DNA of 64,000 bases from Vreelandella populi (GCF_003989825.1 NZ_RZHE01000015.1:62001-126000); one strand, 5' to 3'. Positions 10,947-19,857 are shown, counted from the first letter of the stretch. Notes: a model not told the origin generated them from the letters alone. Numbers and translations: made by a program.

Positions 10947-11599
10947 CAGTAGAGATCCTGAAGAGCAGCGCTGGAGAGCGTCTCGCTCGGAGCATCGAGC
11001 ACAATCGCGCCGTCCTTGAGACCGACGATGCGCGTACAGAAGGCAAGTGCAAGCTCCAGGTCGTGCATCGCCAGCACCGCCTGCGGGTAGCCCTCGGTCA
11101 GCTTGGCCATTACGTGACTTGCCTGGGGGCCGTCGAGGGCCGAAACCGGCTCGTCGGCCAGCAGCAGATCGCTCTGCTGGTAGAGCACCCGAGCCGCCGC
11201 CACACGCTGGCGCTGGCCGCCGGAAAGCTCGCCGCAAGGCGTCCAGCGCTTCTCGCCAATGCCCACCTCGTCGAGCAGCGCTTTGATCTCATCGATATCG
11301 CGCCGCCACGGTTTTGCCAAGGAGGCAAGGTTGCGCCACCACCGGTGGCGGTCGAGCCGCCCCATGTAGACGTTGTGAAACACCGAGAGTGTATCAACGA
11401 GCCCCAGCGCCTGGGGCATCAGCGCCACATTTTGCGCCTGCCAGCGGTCGAACATCAGCGAGAGCAGCGTCGACTTTCCCGCCCCGCTCTTGCCAATGAG
11501 CGCGACACGCTCACCGGCGGCAATACGAATCGACAGTGGCCCGAGCACCCGCGTGGCGCCGTAGTGCGCCTCGGCATCCTTGAGAGCGAAATCGCTCAC
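10946..11599 (-). CDS. phnC: Phosphonate/phosphite-type ABC transporter ATP-binding protein
   Basis: A 217-residue ATPase, a little shorter than typical PhnC. It shows Walker A IGKSGAGKST, a Q-loop in LMPQALGLVDTLSVF, signature LSGGQRQRVAAARVL, Walker B LLLADEP and switch His in AMHDLELAL. The start codon is GTG, three bases after the binding-protein gene's stop, and its stop overlaps the permease start. It energises the PhnE fusion permease at the cytoplasmic face of the inner membrane. Confidence 0.92.
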   Translation of the reverse strand: MSDFALKDAEAHYGATRVLGPLSIRIAAGERVALIGKSGAGKSTLLSLMFDRWQAQNVALMPQALGLVDTLSVFHNVYMGRLDRHRWWRNLASLAKPWRRDIDEIKALLDEVGIGEKRWTPCGELSGGQRQRVAAARVLYQQSDLLLADEPVSALDGPQASHVMAKLTEGYPQAVLAMHDLELALAFCTRIVGLKDGAIVLDAPSETLSSAALQDLY

Positions 11600-11601
11600 C
11601 G

Positions 11602-12468
11602 CTAGAGCAGATCCAGCGATACGGCGACGTCATGTATGGGCTGGAAATCTTCATTGGAGGCCGGAATGAAGCCCGAGCGCGGAAAGCTCGCCAGAAGGTC
11701 CGGGTCGTCCATGTCAATCAGCGCCTGCTTAAGCCGCTCGGTGAAGCCCTCGCCGAAGCGCTCGTCCACGTCGCCGCGCACGGTCCAGTGGTAGTCCGGG
11801 TAGGTGGGCGATTCCCACACAACCTGCACCCGCTCGGGGTCGACGTTGCCCTGGTCGACCTCGTTCTCCCAGGCGGTGTAGCTCAATACCCCGGCCTGGT
11901 AGGCACCGGACTGTACTAGCGACACCGTGCGGCTATGGTTGCCGCTGTAGCCCACGCGCTCGAAAAGCGCGTTTGGCGAGGCGCCCAAGTCGCGAGTCAG
12001 AAAGTACTCCGGCATCAGCCGCCCGGAGGTGGAGCTTTGCGAGCCGAAGGTGAAGGTGAGCCCTTTAAGCGCCTCGGGGGCGGTGTCAGACTCGACCGGC
12101 TCGATACCGGTGGCCTGGTTGGCGATAAAGTAGCTCTTGTACTCCGGGTCCTCGGCCCCCTGGGCGATCGCCTGAGAGCCGGGCACCAGCTCGCGCGCCT
12201 GCACGCCGGTAAAGCCGCCGAACCAGGCCAGTTGGACCTGGTTGTTGCGAAACGCGGTAACGGAGGCGGCGTAGGACGTCACGGGAATGAAGCGTACATC
12301 CACATCGAGCTCATCGGCGAGGTAGTCGGCCACCGCCTGAAAACGCTGCTGAAGGCGCGTTTCGTCCTCGTCGGGAATGGCGGTAAATACGAGCGTATCG
12401 GCGGCGGCAAGCGGGGAGACAAGCGCAAACAGAACGGCCGCACGGGCCAGACGCGGTTGGCGGAGCAT
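11602..12468 (-). CDS. phnD: Phosphonate/phosphite-type periplasmic substrate-binding protein
   Basis: A 288-residue PhnD-family binding protein with a signal peptide (residues 1-24, ending LAAADT). The ATG at 12468 is chosen because of AAAGGTG upstream and the signal peptide; the open frame extends 66 bp more without a site. Family features include the early FTAIPDEDETRLQQRF stretch, AWFGGFTGVQAR and the GSQSSTSGRLMPEYFL anion-binding stretch (Ser/Thr residues that usually hold phosphonate or phosphite). It is the first gene of phnDCE. The exact ligand is not resolvable by eye. Confidence 0.88.
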   Translation of the reverse strand: MLRQPRLARAAVLFALVSPLAAADTLVFTAIPDEDETRLQQRFQAVADYLADELDVDVRFIPVTSYAASVTAFRNNQVQLAWFGGFTGVQARELVPGSQAIAQGAEDPEYKSYFIANQATGIEPVESDTAPEALKGLTFTFGSQSSTSGRLMPEYFLTRDLGASPNALFERVGYSGNHSRTVSLVQSGAYQAGVLSYTAWENEVDQGNVDPERVQVVWESPTYPDYHWTVRGDVDERFGEGFTERLKQALIDMDDPDLLASFPRSGFIPASNEDFQPIHDVAVSLDLL

Positions 12469-12549
12469 AAGAACACCTTTTGACGGTGATGAAAAAATCG
12501 GCGCGAGGCGCCAAAGCAAACCTTGCCAAAGCATAGCAGCTCCTTGCTT

Positions 12550-12620
12550 ATAAATGGCCGAAGAGGCGCTGGAAGGACGTTTTGACTACCACCTGCTGGC
12601 CTGACCTGCGTGCGGGCCTC
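12550..12620 (+). pseudogene. Decayed fragment of the recQ 3' end
   Basis: The plus strand repeats the end of recQ (about 9355-9425). The segment GAGGCGCTGGAAGGACGTTT matches the RecQ codons for DALDGRF, the next bases continue to DYNVLA, and TGCGTGCGGGCCT is identical. A five-base insertion after the LLA codons shifts the frame. Identity over the 38-base core is about 79 percent by eye. The fragment lies just beyond the phnDCE block and before mtnA, mirroring the permease fragment at 7048-7242. Confidence 0.78.
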
Positions 12621-12655
12621 ACTAACGGCACCAGGCTAGCGCTTCAGGAAAACCA

Positions 12656-13672
12656 TTACCGGCAGTGCTCGCCCCGTGCGATGGCGGCTTTATCGAACAC
12701 GCCGGTATCCAGCACCCAGCCGGTCACTAGCGAGGCGGGCGTAACGTCAAACGAGGGGTTCCACACCGGCGCATTTTCCGGCGCCCAAACGACATCCCCG
12801 AAAGCACCGGTGGCTCCGCGTATTTCAGCGGCGTCGCGCTGCTCGATAGGAATGTCATCGCCGGTGGCGCAGGCTTTGTCTACCGTGGTGTAGGGCGCAA
12901 CCACGTAAAACGGCACCTGGTGGTAGTGGGCGACGACCGCCAGCATGTAAGTGCCCACTTTATTGGCAAAGTCGCCGTTGGCGCAGATGCGGTCAGCGCC
13001 GACCATCACTTTATCCACTTTGCCTGCGGCCATCAGGCTCGCGGCCATGCTATCTGCAATCAGCTGATAAGGAATATTCAGGTCGGCCATTTCCCAGGCG
13101 GTCAGCCGACCGCCCTGAAGTAGTGGGCGGGTTTCGTTGACGTAGACATGCAGCGTCACGCCACGCTTCTTGGCCACCGCCAGCGCGCCTATCGCCGTGC
13201 CCACACCGGCCGTCGCCAAAGCGCCGGTGTTGCAGTGAGTAAGCACTCGCTCGCCCTCTGCCAGCAAGTCCGCGCCGCGCTCGGCCATGCGTAGACACAG
13301 CTCGCGGTCCTCTTCAAACAGCGCAGCGGCACGCTCGGTAAGCGCATCCGGCCCTTGGGCAAAGCAGGCCTCCATGGCATCCAGACAGTACATCAGGTTA
13401 ACCGCCGTGGGGCGCGTTGCACGTAAGCGATCACTCACCAATTGCCACTCGTTTTCCTGACCGGGATGCTGCACGGCATACTGCGCCAGCACAAAAGCCG
13501 CACTTAAGCCAATTAACGGCGCGCCGCGAATCGCCAAGCTTTTTACCGCAACCTGCCAGTCCTCGGGGCTTGCACAGCGCACCCATGTTTCGGTTTGCGG
13601 CAGGCGAGTTTGATCCAGGTACTCAAGCGAGTCGGCATACACCCGTAAACTGCGTGACTGAAGATGAGGCAT
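12656..13672 (-). CDS. mtnA: S-methyl-5-thioribose-1-phosphate isomerase MtnA
   Basis: A 338-residue aldose-ketose isomerase converting methylthioribose-1-phosphate to methylthioribulose-1-phosphate in methionine salvage; cytoplasmic. It shows substrate loop IRGAPLIG near residue 50, catalytic Cys in LTHCNTGALATAG (about 160) and catalytic Asp in MVGADRICANGDFANKVGTY (about 240). The ATG at 13672 has AAGGAG upstream; the longer open frame is not used. It is transcribed away from mtnBCD. The shared upstream region carries three 13-bp tandem repeats. Confidence 0.96.
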   Translation of the reverse strand: MPHLQSRSLRVYADSLEYLDQTRLPQTETWVRCASPEDWQVAVKSLAIRGAPLIGLSAAFVLAQYAVQHPGQENEWQLVSDRLRATRPTAVNLMYCLDAMEACFAQGPDALTERAAALFEEDRELCLRMAERGADLLAEGERVLTHCNTGALATAGVGTAIGALAVAKKRGVTLHVYVNETRPLLQGGRLTAWEMADLNIPYQLIADSMAASLMAAGKVDKVMVGADRICANGDFANKVGTYMLAVVAHYHQVPFYVVAPYTTVDKACATGDDIPIEQRDAAEIRGATGAFGDVVWAPENAPVWNPSFDVTPASLVTGWVLDTGVFDKAAIARGEHCR

Positions 13673-13710
13673 CAGGGGCTCCTTGAGTACTGAGATAAAG
13701 AACGGATGAG

Positions 13711-13749
13711 AAAGCACGTATGGAAAGTACGTATGGAAAGCACGTATGA
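13711..13749. repeat. Three tandem 13-bp repeats in the mtnA-mtnB intergenic region
   Basis: AAAGCACGTATGG, AAAGTACGTATGG and AAAGCACGTATGA follow each other without gaps. They lie 39-77 bp upstream of the mtnA start and about 90 bp before mtnB. A role as operator or part of the divergent promoter is possible; this is inferred from position only. Confidence 0.85.
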
Positions 13750-13838
13750 ACAGAACGAATACGGCGTGCGGCTTATCAGCCGCGGAGCATATCATATAGA
13801 ATGAAGGCCTTTGAAAGCGACGCGATGCTGATCCTACG

Positions 13839-14426
13839 ATGACCTCACAAGACGAACTGCTAGCGGCCATTTCCTGGGCGGCCCAGCAAGGGTGGACGCC
13901 CGCCACGGGCGGCAACTTTTCTGCCCGCGCACCGCAAGGTTACCTGGTGACCGCTTCCGGCCGCGATAAAACCCGTATTCAGGCCGACGATCTACTGCTT
14001 TGCGACCTTGATGGCCGCGTACTTGAAGGTAGCGGAAAACCCAGTGCGGAAAGCGATCTTCACGCTGCGCTCTACCGCTTGGACCCAACGATTGGCTGCG
14101 TGTTGCATACCCACACCGTGGCCAGCACCGTGCTTTCGCATCGCTTTCCTGATGGCATTGCGCTGAACGGCTTTGAAATGCAGAAGGCGTTACACGGCAA
14201 CAGCACGCATGACGCCACCATCTGCCTGCCGGTCGTGCCCAACTCTCAAGATATGGACGAGCTGGCCGCGCACGTGCGTGCCGGCTGGCCGATGCCCTGG
14301 GGCTTTCTGGTAGCGGGCCACGGCATCTATGCCGTTGGCGCAACCATTGCCGAATGCCGCCGCCACTTGGAAGCCATTGAGTTTTTACTTGCCTGTGTAC
14401 TTGAAGAGAGCCGGTGGTCCAAATGA
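13839..14426 (+). CDS. mtnB: Methylthioribulose-1-phosphate dehydratase MtnB
   Basis: A 195-residue class II aldolase/adducin-fold dehydratase, the second salvage step. It shows ATGGNFSAR near the N-terminus, zinc ligands in LHTHTVASTV and a third His in VAGHGIYAVG. The normal family length is about 200. The ribosome site is weak. Its stop overlaps the mtnC start (ATGA at 14423), so the two are translationally coupled. Confidence 0.95.
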   Translation: MTSQDELLAAISWAAQQGWTPATGGNFSARAPQGYLVTASGRDKTRIQADDLLLCDLDGRVLEGSGKPSAESDLHAALYRLDPTIGCVLHTHTVASTVLSHRFPDGIALNGFEMQKALHGNSTHDATICLPVVPNSQDMDELAAHVRAGWPMPWGFLVAGHGIYAVGATIAECRRHLEAIEFLLACVLEESRWSK

Positions 14427-15127
14427 TAAATAACCCAGGTCTTGATAATACAAACATCCGCGCCGTGGTGACCGATATCGAAGGCACCACGACAGATATC
14501 AGCTTTGTGCATAAGGTGCTGTTCCCCTACGCTCATGATCAGCTGCCCGAGTTTGTCTACACTCACTCAGCGCAACCCGATATAGAAGAGCAGATAGCCG
14601 CGGTGCGCGATGAGCTCAAGGAACCGGACGCTTCGCTGGATAAAGTGGTCGAAACCCTGCTTCACTGGATCGAGACCGATCAGAAGGTCACGCCGCTCAA
14701 GGCGCTGCAGGGCATGATGTGGGCCGATGGCTACCAACGCGGCGCCTTCAAGGGGCACTTGTATAAAGATGTTGCCCCGCGCCTGCGGCAGTGGGCAGAA
14801 GCCGGAAAACAGCTTTATGTTTACTCGTCAGGCTCCGTGCAGGCGCAAAAGCTGTTGTTCGGCTACAGCACAGAGGGCGATTTAACCCCGCTGTTCAGCG
14901 GCTATTTCGATACCCATATCGGCCACAAGCGTGAAGCCGAGGCGTATCAGCATATTGTCAGCAAGCTACAGCTCCCCGCCGATGAAATCCTGTTTCTATC
15001 CGATGTGGTAGAAGAGCTTGATGCCGCCAAGCAGGCCGGCATGCAGACGCTACAATTGGTGCGTGAAGGCACTCAGGCGGGTACACAGCACGCTTGCGTG
15101 ACAAGCTTCGATGAGATCAATCTCTAA
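14423..15127 (+). CDS. mtnC: Acireductone synthase (enolase-phosphatase) MtnC
   Basis: A 234-residue HAD-family bifunctional enzyme that enolises and dephosphorylates 2,3-diketo-5-methylthiopentyl-1-phosphate. HAD motif I is present as VVTDIEGTTTDISFV, where the DxE variant is typical of MtnC. Motif II is VYSSGSVQAQKLLF and motif IV FLSDVVEELDAAKQAG. The ATG overlapping the mtnB stop is preferred over a GTG nine bases upstream. It acts between MtnB and MtnD. Confidence 0.95.
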   Translation: MINNPGLDNTNIRAVVTDIEGTTTDISFVHKVLFPYAHDQLPEFVYTHSAQPDIEEQIAAVRDELKEPDASLDKVVETLLHWIETDQKVTPLKALQGMMWADGYQRGAFKGHLYKDVAPRLRQWAEAGKQLYVYSSGSVQAQKLLFGYSTEGDLTPLFSGYFDTHIGHKREAEAYQHIVSKLQLPADEILFLSDVVEELDAAKQAGMQTLQLVREGTQAGTQHACVTSFDEINL

Positions 15128-15175
15128 CGAATTAGCCTTTAACGGTTCAAGCATTAACTAGCGGAGAGCGCCTTA

Positions 15176-15724
15176 ATGTCACAACTCAAAGTATTTGCCG
15201 ATCAAGACCCGAATAATGCGCTGGTCGATATTACCGACGGCGAGCAGATCAAGATTGAGCTCAACCGTGTAGGCGTGCTGTTTGAGCGCTGGGCAACACC
15301 GGGCGAAATTGCCGACGATGCTACCCAGGATGATATTCTGGCGCTCTACCAGGATGACATCGAGCGCCTGAAAGCCCAGGGCGGCTACCAGACAGTTGAT
15401 GTGCTGCACATGGTGCCCACGCACCCTGAAAAGGACGCCATGCGCCAGAAATTCCTGAATGAACACCGCCATCACGAAGACGAAGTACGCTTTTTCGTGA
15501 AGGGCCAAGGGCTTTTCTGCCTGCATATCGAGGATAAGGTGTATCAGGTGCTGTGCACCCGCAACGACCTGATCAGCGTGCCTGCCAATACGCCCCATTG
15601 GTTTGATATGGGCCCGGCACCTGAGTTTACCGCGCTGCGTTTCTTCGACAATGTAGAAGGCTGGGTGCCCCATTGGACCGAAAGCGATATCGCCGGCAAG
15701 TTTGATCGTATTGATCAGCTTTGA
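15176..15724 (+). CDS. mtnD: Acireductone dioxygenase MtnD
   Basis: A 182-residue cupin metalloenzyme converting acireductone to the methionine keto-acid precursor (Fe form) or the off-pathway product (Ni form). Metal ligands are visible in HRHHEDEVRFFVKG (HxHx4E pattern) and the later His in NTPHWFDMG. GCGGAGAG precedes the ATG. It is last in mtnBCD; an inverted-repeat element begins 10 bp after the stop. Confidence 0.95.
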   Translation: MSQLKVFADQDPNNALVDITDGEQIKIELNRVGVLFERWATPGEIADDATQDDILALYQDDIERLKAQGGYQTVDVLHMVPTHPEKDAMRQKFLNEHRHHEDEVRFFVKGQGLFCLHIEDKVYQVLCTRNDLISVPANTPHWFDMGPAPEFTALRFFDNVEGWVPHWTESDIAGKFDRIDQL

Positions 15725-15734
15725 GTGGTGAGTG

Positions 15735-15914
15735 GTAGCGCGGCGTAACGAATCTCGCGAGGAACGAGCGTATGAGGCACCCGCAGCGGCGGCCCGGCGC
15801 AGCGGCGGCGATAGCCGCCTGGATATGGCCTCTGTGCTTTAACAAGTCTTAGTGGCCAGACCGGCACCGCTCGCGCGGTGCTTGGCGGGTGCGCTGGCGC
15901 TTACGCCGCGCTAC
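15735..15914. repeat. 180-bp MITE-like element with perfect 14-bp terminal inverted repeats
   Basis: GTAGCGCGGCGTAA at 15735-15748 is exactly inverted at 15901-15914. Inside are two strong hairpins: GGCGGC-GATA-GCCGCC at 15804-15819 and GCACCGC-TCGC-GCGGTGC at 15864-15881. No protein-coding potential is seen. It fills nearly the whole gap between the convergent mtnD and mtnK genes. It could be a non-autonomous mobile element or a structured intergenic repeat, and may also act as a two-way terminator. Confidence 0.75.
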
Positions 15915-15925
15915 AAGGCAAGCAC

Positions 15926-17203
15926 TTACAGCACCATTTTCTGATTAAACGCGCTAGCTAACGCTATCAGCGCGCTGAGGTCACAGTAGGCCTCCGGCTC
16001 CATAATCAGGGTCTGGCCCATCAGCACATTGCGGGCTTCAAGCCGGGCGCGCAGCGCGGTGTCTTCGATCTCTTCGAAGTCGGCATTATGGGCAAGAGAC
16101 AGCACCCGGCGGTGCATCTCAATACCGCAGTAGGCCAGCGCATCCAGGCGAATTTCATCCAAGAGCGCATCGCACGCGTCGTCCGCGCTGTTGCCCTGCT
16201 CTTCAAACAGCGCCCTGGGGAACAGAATGCCGGTGCGCTCGGTTTGCCATAAGTGGCGGAATTCGGCATCAAAGCTTGTGAAGCACGCCTCTATCACCTC
16301 AAGAATCCACGCTTGATAGTCGGCCAGGTCGTCTTCTTGGCGGTGGGCGGGCTGGCTGAAGTAGGCCATCAGGAAGTTGGCTACGGCCATTCCCAGATCA
16401 AACGCCATCGGTCCATACTGGGAAAACTCAGGGTCGATCACGCGCACACTGGTATCAGTCGCCATGATCGAGCCCGAATGCAGGTCACCGTGAAGCATGG
16501 TTTCGGTGTTGGCGGTGAACTTCATCAATAGCCGCTGTACCTTGGCCTTTAAAGGCGCATTGCGACGCAGCTCATCCACCACCGGCGAAAGCTCCGGCGT
16601 ATGATGGTTCATCGCGGCGCCGTAATAGGGGTCGGTAAACACCAGCGATTCGGTAATCGCGGGAATGGCTACATTGCCGGAAAAAAGCCCCACATCCTGC
16701 TTTTTCTCAGGGCTTGGCAGGGAAAGCTCCGAACCACGAAACGCCGTGCGCGCACAGAACTGGCCGATGGTTTCCCCCAACTGCGCCACCCGCTCGCCCT
16801 TGATCAGCTTACGGCGCAAGATGGTATGGGGGTAGAGATACTCCATCACGATCAGGGCCTGGGGCTTATCAAAGTAAAATACCTCAGGCGCAATGTTTGG
16901 GGCGCGTTTGGCCTGGCGTACCAGCGCGTAATACTCAAAATGTGCGCGGTAAAGCGGCAGCGGCCAGCTTTCACCTACCATACGAACGTAAGGCAACGCC
17001 TGCTTGACCACCACGCTACCTGTGGTGCCCGTCACGATAAACACCAGGTTCAAGTTGCCGTCACCTACCTCACGAATTTCCCAGTTCGTCGGGGCGCCGC
17101 CGACACGGCTGGCTACCTCGTGTACATCTCCCAGGCGCGCTGCCAAGGTATCGACCGCCAGCGCTTCATAGCGCGGGTTCCCATCGTGTTGATCGTTATC
17201 CAC
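15926..17203 (-). CDS. mtnK: S-methyl-5-thioribose kinase MtnK
   Basis: A 425-residue kinase of the aminoglycoside-phosphotransferase fold that phosphorylates methylthioribose before MtnA acts. It shows a glycine-rich GDGNLNLVFIV, catalytic loop MLHGDLHSGSIM and metal-binding DPEFSQYGPMAFDLGM. The GTG at 17203 is chosen because GAGGAG lies six bases upstream; an upstream TTG in frame has no site. With mtnA, B, C and D it completes the salvage route from methylthioribose. The nucleosidase step and the final transaminase are not in this window. Confidence 0.94.
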   Translation of the reverse strand: MDNDQHDGNPRYEALAVDTLAARLGDVHEVASRVGGAPTNWEIREVGDGNLNLVFIVTGTTGSVVVKQALPYVRMVGESWPLPLYRAHFEYYALVRQAKRAPNIAPEVFYFDKPQALIVMEYLYPHTILRRKLIKGERVAQLGETIGQFCARTAFRGSELSLPSPEKKQDVGLFSGNVAIPAITESLVFTDPYYGAAMNHHTPELSPVVDELRRNAPLKAKVQRLLMKFTANTETMLHGDLHSGSIMATDTSVRVIDPEFSQYGPMAFDLGMAVANFLMAYFSQPAHRQEDDLADYQAWILEVIEACFTSFDAEFRHLWQTERTGILFPRALFEEQGNSADDACDALLDEIRLDALAYCGIEMHRRVLSLAHNADFEEIEDTALRARLEARNVLMGQTLIMEPEAYCDLSALIALASAFNQKMVL

Positions 17204-17332
17204 GGCGTGCTCCTCAGGCAATATTTTTGCGTATTTGTCCTCACTGACGAGCCGTTGTCAAATAAGCAGCGTGCTTATCCTAGTGAGTCCAGCCAGCGGT
17301 AAGCGTTACCTTTAGAGGGACGTATGATCTGC

Positions 17333-18559
17333 TCAATTGATCGCGTTAGCACTGGAAAGCAAAACGTCAGTATCCGCCACCCAGCTCCGGTTTCGCCCCT
17401 GCTGCTTGGCGATATACATCGCTGCATCCGCGTGGGCGAATAAATCCGCTGACGTAAGGCCATCGCTTGGGCATAGCGTGGCGACCCCAACGCTTACGGT
17501 GATGACGCTGTGTGATGAATGACCAACATTGGGAATCTGCAGCGCCTCGACGCTTTGGCGGATGCGTTCTGCCGCTTGCCGGGCGCTAGCCGCCGTTGCC
17601 TCCGCCATCAGTATGACAAACTCCTCGCCGCCAAAACGCGCCACCAGGTCCGTATCTCGGCTATTGGCCTGCATTGCGGCGGCCACCTTTCGCAGGCACT
17701 TATCCCCTTTCAAATGACCGTAATAATCGTTATAGGCTTTGAAGTAATCAATATCGACTACCATCAGGCCCAGGCAGGCGCCCTGCTCGCCCGCTTCCTG
17801 CCAGCGTGTCGCCAATAGCGAATCGAACTGGCGGCGGTTGGCAATATTGGTCAGAGGATCAGTCATGGAGAGCTGCGACAGCTTCTGATTATCCTTCTGA
17901 TAGTAGCCGGCGCGTATCTTCTCTCTGAGCACCAGGAGGTAGGACTTGCGCTCGCTGCGCTCAAGCCGGTAGTTAGTAACCAGGGTAAATAGCGTTGTGG
18001 TAAAAATGCCCAGCAGGGCCAGGTCCTTAGCCTCACGTGGCATCGGCTCGTAATCCAGCACGAACGTCAGCATGATAAGGATACTGAGGGCCGATGAGAG
18101 GCAGGCATACGAAAAACGGAGCGGAAAGAAGATGTTGCCCGCCACCAGAATCAGGCCAAAGGAGAAAACGTCGAAATACGAAAAAGGTGTCGTAGAGGCC
18201 GACAGGACTAGGCAGGCAATGAGCATGGTCATTACGATGATGCTGGCCATTAGCGCTTCACGCATGATGGGCGATACGCCCCGGTAAACCAACCAAAAAA
18301 TGGGCAAGCTGATTACAAATATACCGGCCAGGCGTAGCAGCAGGATTTGGATGAATATCTCGGCACGAAAGCTATAGTCATTGACCAAGAAAAGAAAATA
18401 GATGGGAATGGCGATCATACCAGCCACTACTAGCATATGGCTTCGCCGCCGCTGGGTATCCTCTTCAAAGCGTGCCTCCAGTTGTTTGGCAAAGCGCAGC
18501 CTGCAACGCTTGCTTCCCAGTTCAGCGTCTATGGCTTTGTGTAACGTGTCATCGATCAT
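17333..18559 (-). CDS. Membrane-bound diguanylate cyclase (GGEEF)
   Basis: A 408-residue c-di-GMP synthase. The N-terminal half (about residues 40-210) has five or six hydrophobic segments with no recognised ligand domain, followed by a short coiled linker. The C-terminal GGDEF domain (about 235-395) shows DPLTNIANRRQFD, active-site GGEEF and an RxxD inhibitory site (RDTD) five residues before it, so feedback by product is expected. It is apparently monocistronic. The signal is unknown; the domain suggests control of motility or biofilm, possibly the same lifestyle switch as the polysaccharide operon. Confidence 0.92.
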   Translation of the reverse strand: MIDDTLHKAIDAELGSKRCRLRFAKQLEARFEEDTQRRRSHMLVVAGMIAIPIYFLFLVNDYSFRAEIFIQILLLRLAGIFVISLPIFWLVYRGVSPIMREALMASIIVMTMLIACLVLSASTTPFSYFDVFSFGLILVAGNIFFPLRFSYACLSSALSILIMLTFVLDYEPMPREAKDLALLGIFTTTLFTLVTNYRLERSERKSYLLVLREKIRAGYYQKDNQKLSQLSMTDPLTNIANRRQFDSLLATRWQEAGEQGACLGLMVVDIDYFKAYNDYYGHLKGDKCLRKVAAAMQANSRDTDLVARFGGEEFVILMAEATAASARQAAERIRQSVEALQIPNVGHSSHSVITVSVGVATLCPSDGLTSADLFAHADAAMYIAKQQGRNRSWVADTDVLLSSANAIN

Positions 18560-18780
18560 TACCTGCCCTCTTTGCCCCCAGAAAGCCTATTTTCTTATCG
18601 TTCACTATACCTTGCGGTTAATTTATCACCTTATATTACATCATCTAATAGCGAATAATATTGTCAGCATAACGGGTTAAAAATGCCCAGGTTCTGCTCT
18701 GGTAAAGAAGGCATATGCCAGAATGCGATAAAGAAGAGACGTTCATATAGCACCGCCACCTATTGACATGGGAGCAGCCA

Positions 18781-19065
18781 ATGCAACGCCAACAGAACGC
18801 TAAAACACATGATTGGACATTCACCATTGGCCATGAAGAGCTTGTGGTCCATCGGCGCTATGAAGTGTTCAGCATGCTCAACGACTTTCTGCTGGGCATC
18901 TGGTTTACCGTTGGCAGCGTGTGCTTCTTTTTTGAGGGCAGCGTAAGAACGGTGGGCGTATGCCTTTTCGTAATTGGCAGCCTTCAGCTGTTGATTCGCC
19001 CAGCCATTCGTTTGCACCGTTACATCCACTTTAAACAGCTACCGGACAGCGATCAGGATGCTTGA
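18781..19065 (+). CDS. YrhK-domain small membrane protein
   Basis: A 94-residue protein with two hydrophobic segments (about residues 33-52 and 58-78). It resembles the YrhK family: a VVHRRYEVFSMLNDFLLGIW stretch, then GSVCFFF and IGSLQLLIRPAIRL. The ATG at 18781 is preferred over an in-frame TTG 18 bp upstream because GGGAG lies eight bases before it. The function is unknown in the family. It converges on the DeoR gene with only 7 bp between the stops. Confidence 0.7.
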   Translation: MQRQQNAKTHDWTFTIGHEELVVHRRYEVFSMLNDFLLGIWFTVGSVCFFFEGSVRTVGVCLFVIGSLQLLIRPAIRLHRYIHFKQLPDSDQDA

Positions 19066-19072
19066 AGCCCTG

Positions 19073-19828
19073 TCATCCCAGAAACCTGACGCCTTTAGCC
19101 GCAAGTGGGCTGCGCAATCGGTCGGGTAACGGAGCATCAGTCACGACCGCGTCGTAGTCGGCCAGTTGCCCGGCGGCACAGCGCAGCGGTAAATCGAACT
19201 TGGTGCTATCCAGCACCAGAACGCGATAGGCCGCATTGGCCAAAAGCGCTTCGCGAGCCATGACCTCATCGTCGTTGTAGTCGAACAGGCTGCCATGGGC
19301 ATCCATGCCGCCGACCGAGACAATGCCCACATCCACCCGGTAGCGTTGAAAAAAGCGCCACGCGTCGCCGCCAATTACGTCCTGATCCCGGCGGCGCACA
19401 CGGCCGCCCGCAACCACCAACTCACACTCCAGGGCAGATAGTTTGATAAGCGCGTGAAGGTTATTGGTCATGATATGCAGGCCCTTTTTGTCGTGCAGCG
19501 CGTCGGCCAGCTGTTCAACGGTGGTGCCGGTACCTAGAAACAGAGACTGGTGATGCTGAACCAATGAAGCGGCCTGACGGGCAATATAGCGTTTTCCGGT
19601 TTCATTGACGATCTGCCGTTGGTCGTAGCCGATATTCTCGCGATGGGGAAACGGCAATACCTCGCCATGGCGGCGAAGCACCATCCCCTTTTCGGCAAGA
19701 AAGCGAATATCGCCCCGCAGTGTTTGCACGGACACCCCAAACTGGCTGGCCAGCGCCTCCAGAGAGTGACGCCCCTCTTGACGCACCCGCTCAAGCAGCG
19801 CCTGGCGACGCTCGTTTAACCCTTTCAT
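19073..19828 (-). CDS. DeoR/GlpR-family transcriptional regulator
   Basis: A 251-residue regulator. The N-terminal winged helix (about 5-57) shows LLERVRQEGRHSLEALASQF and VSVQTLRGDIRFLAEKG. The C-terminal DeoRC sugar-phosphate sensor domain shows LGTGTTVEQLADAL, VVAGGRVRRRDQDVIGG and VLDSTKFDL. This family usually represses neighbouring genes and senses phosphorylated sugars. It diverges from the ABC/beta-CASP/phosphatase operon, and three CGAAAGC repeats lie in between. It is therefore very likely to be that operon's regulator, with a phosphorylated ligand expected. Confidence 0.9.
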   Translation of the reverse strand: MKGLNERRQALLERVRQEGRHSLEALASQFGVSVQTLRGDIRFLAEKGMVLRRHGEVLPFPHRENIGYDQRQIVNETGKRYIARQAASLVQHHQSLFLGTGTTVEQLADALHDKKGLHIMTNNLHALIKLSALECELVVAGGRVRRRDQDVIGGDAWRFFQRYRVDVGIVSVGGMDAHGSLFDYNDDEVMAREALLANAAYRVLVLDSTKFDLPLRCAAGQLADYDAVVTDAPLPDRLRSPLAAKGVRFLG

Positions 19829-19857
19829 CCTGCTCTCATCCCCCCACATTTTGTTAA

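Noticed and set aside
10947..11237. N-terminal extension of the PhnE permease
   Set aside because: It lies inside the ATPase gene in another frame, and its Arg/Gly/Pro-rich composition is that of a shadow frame; the ATGA overlap marks the real start.
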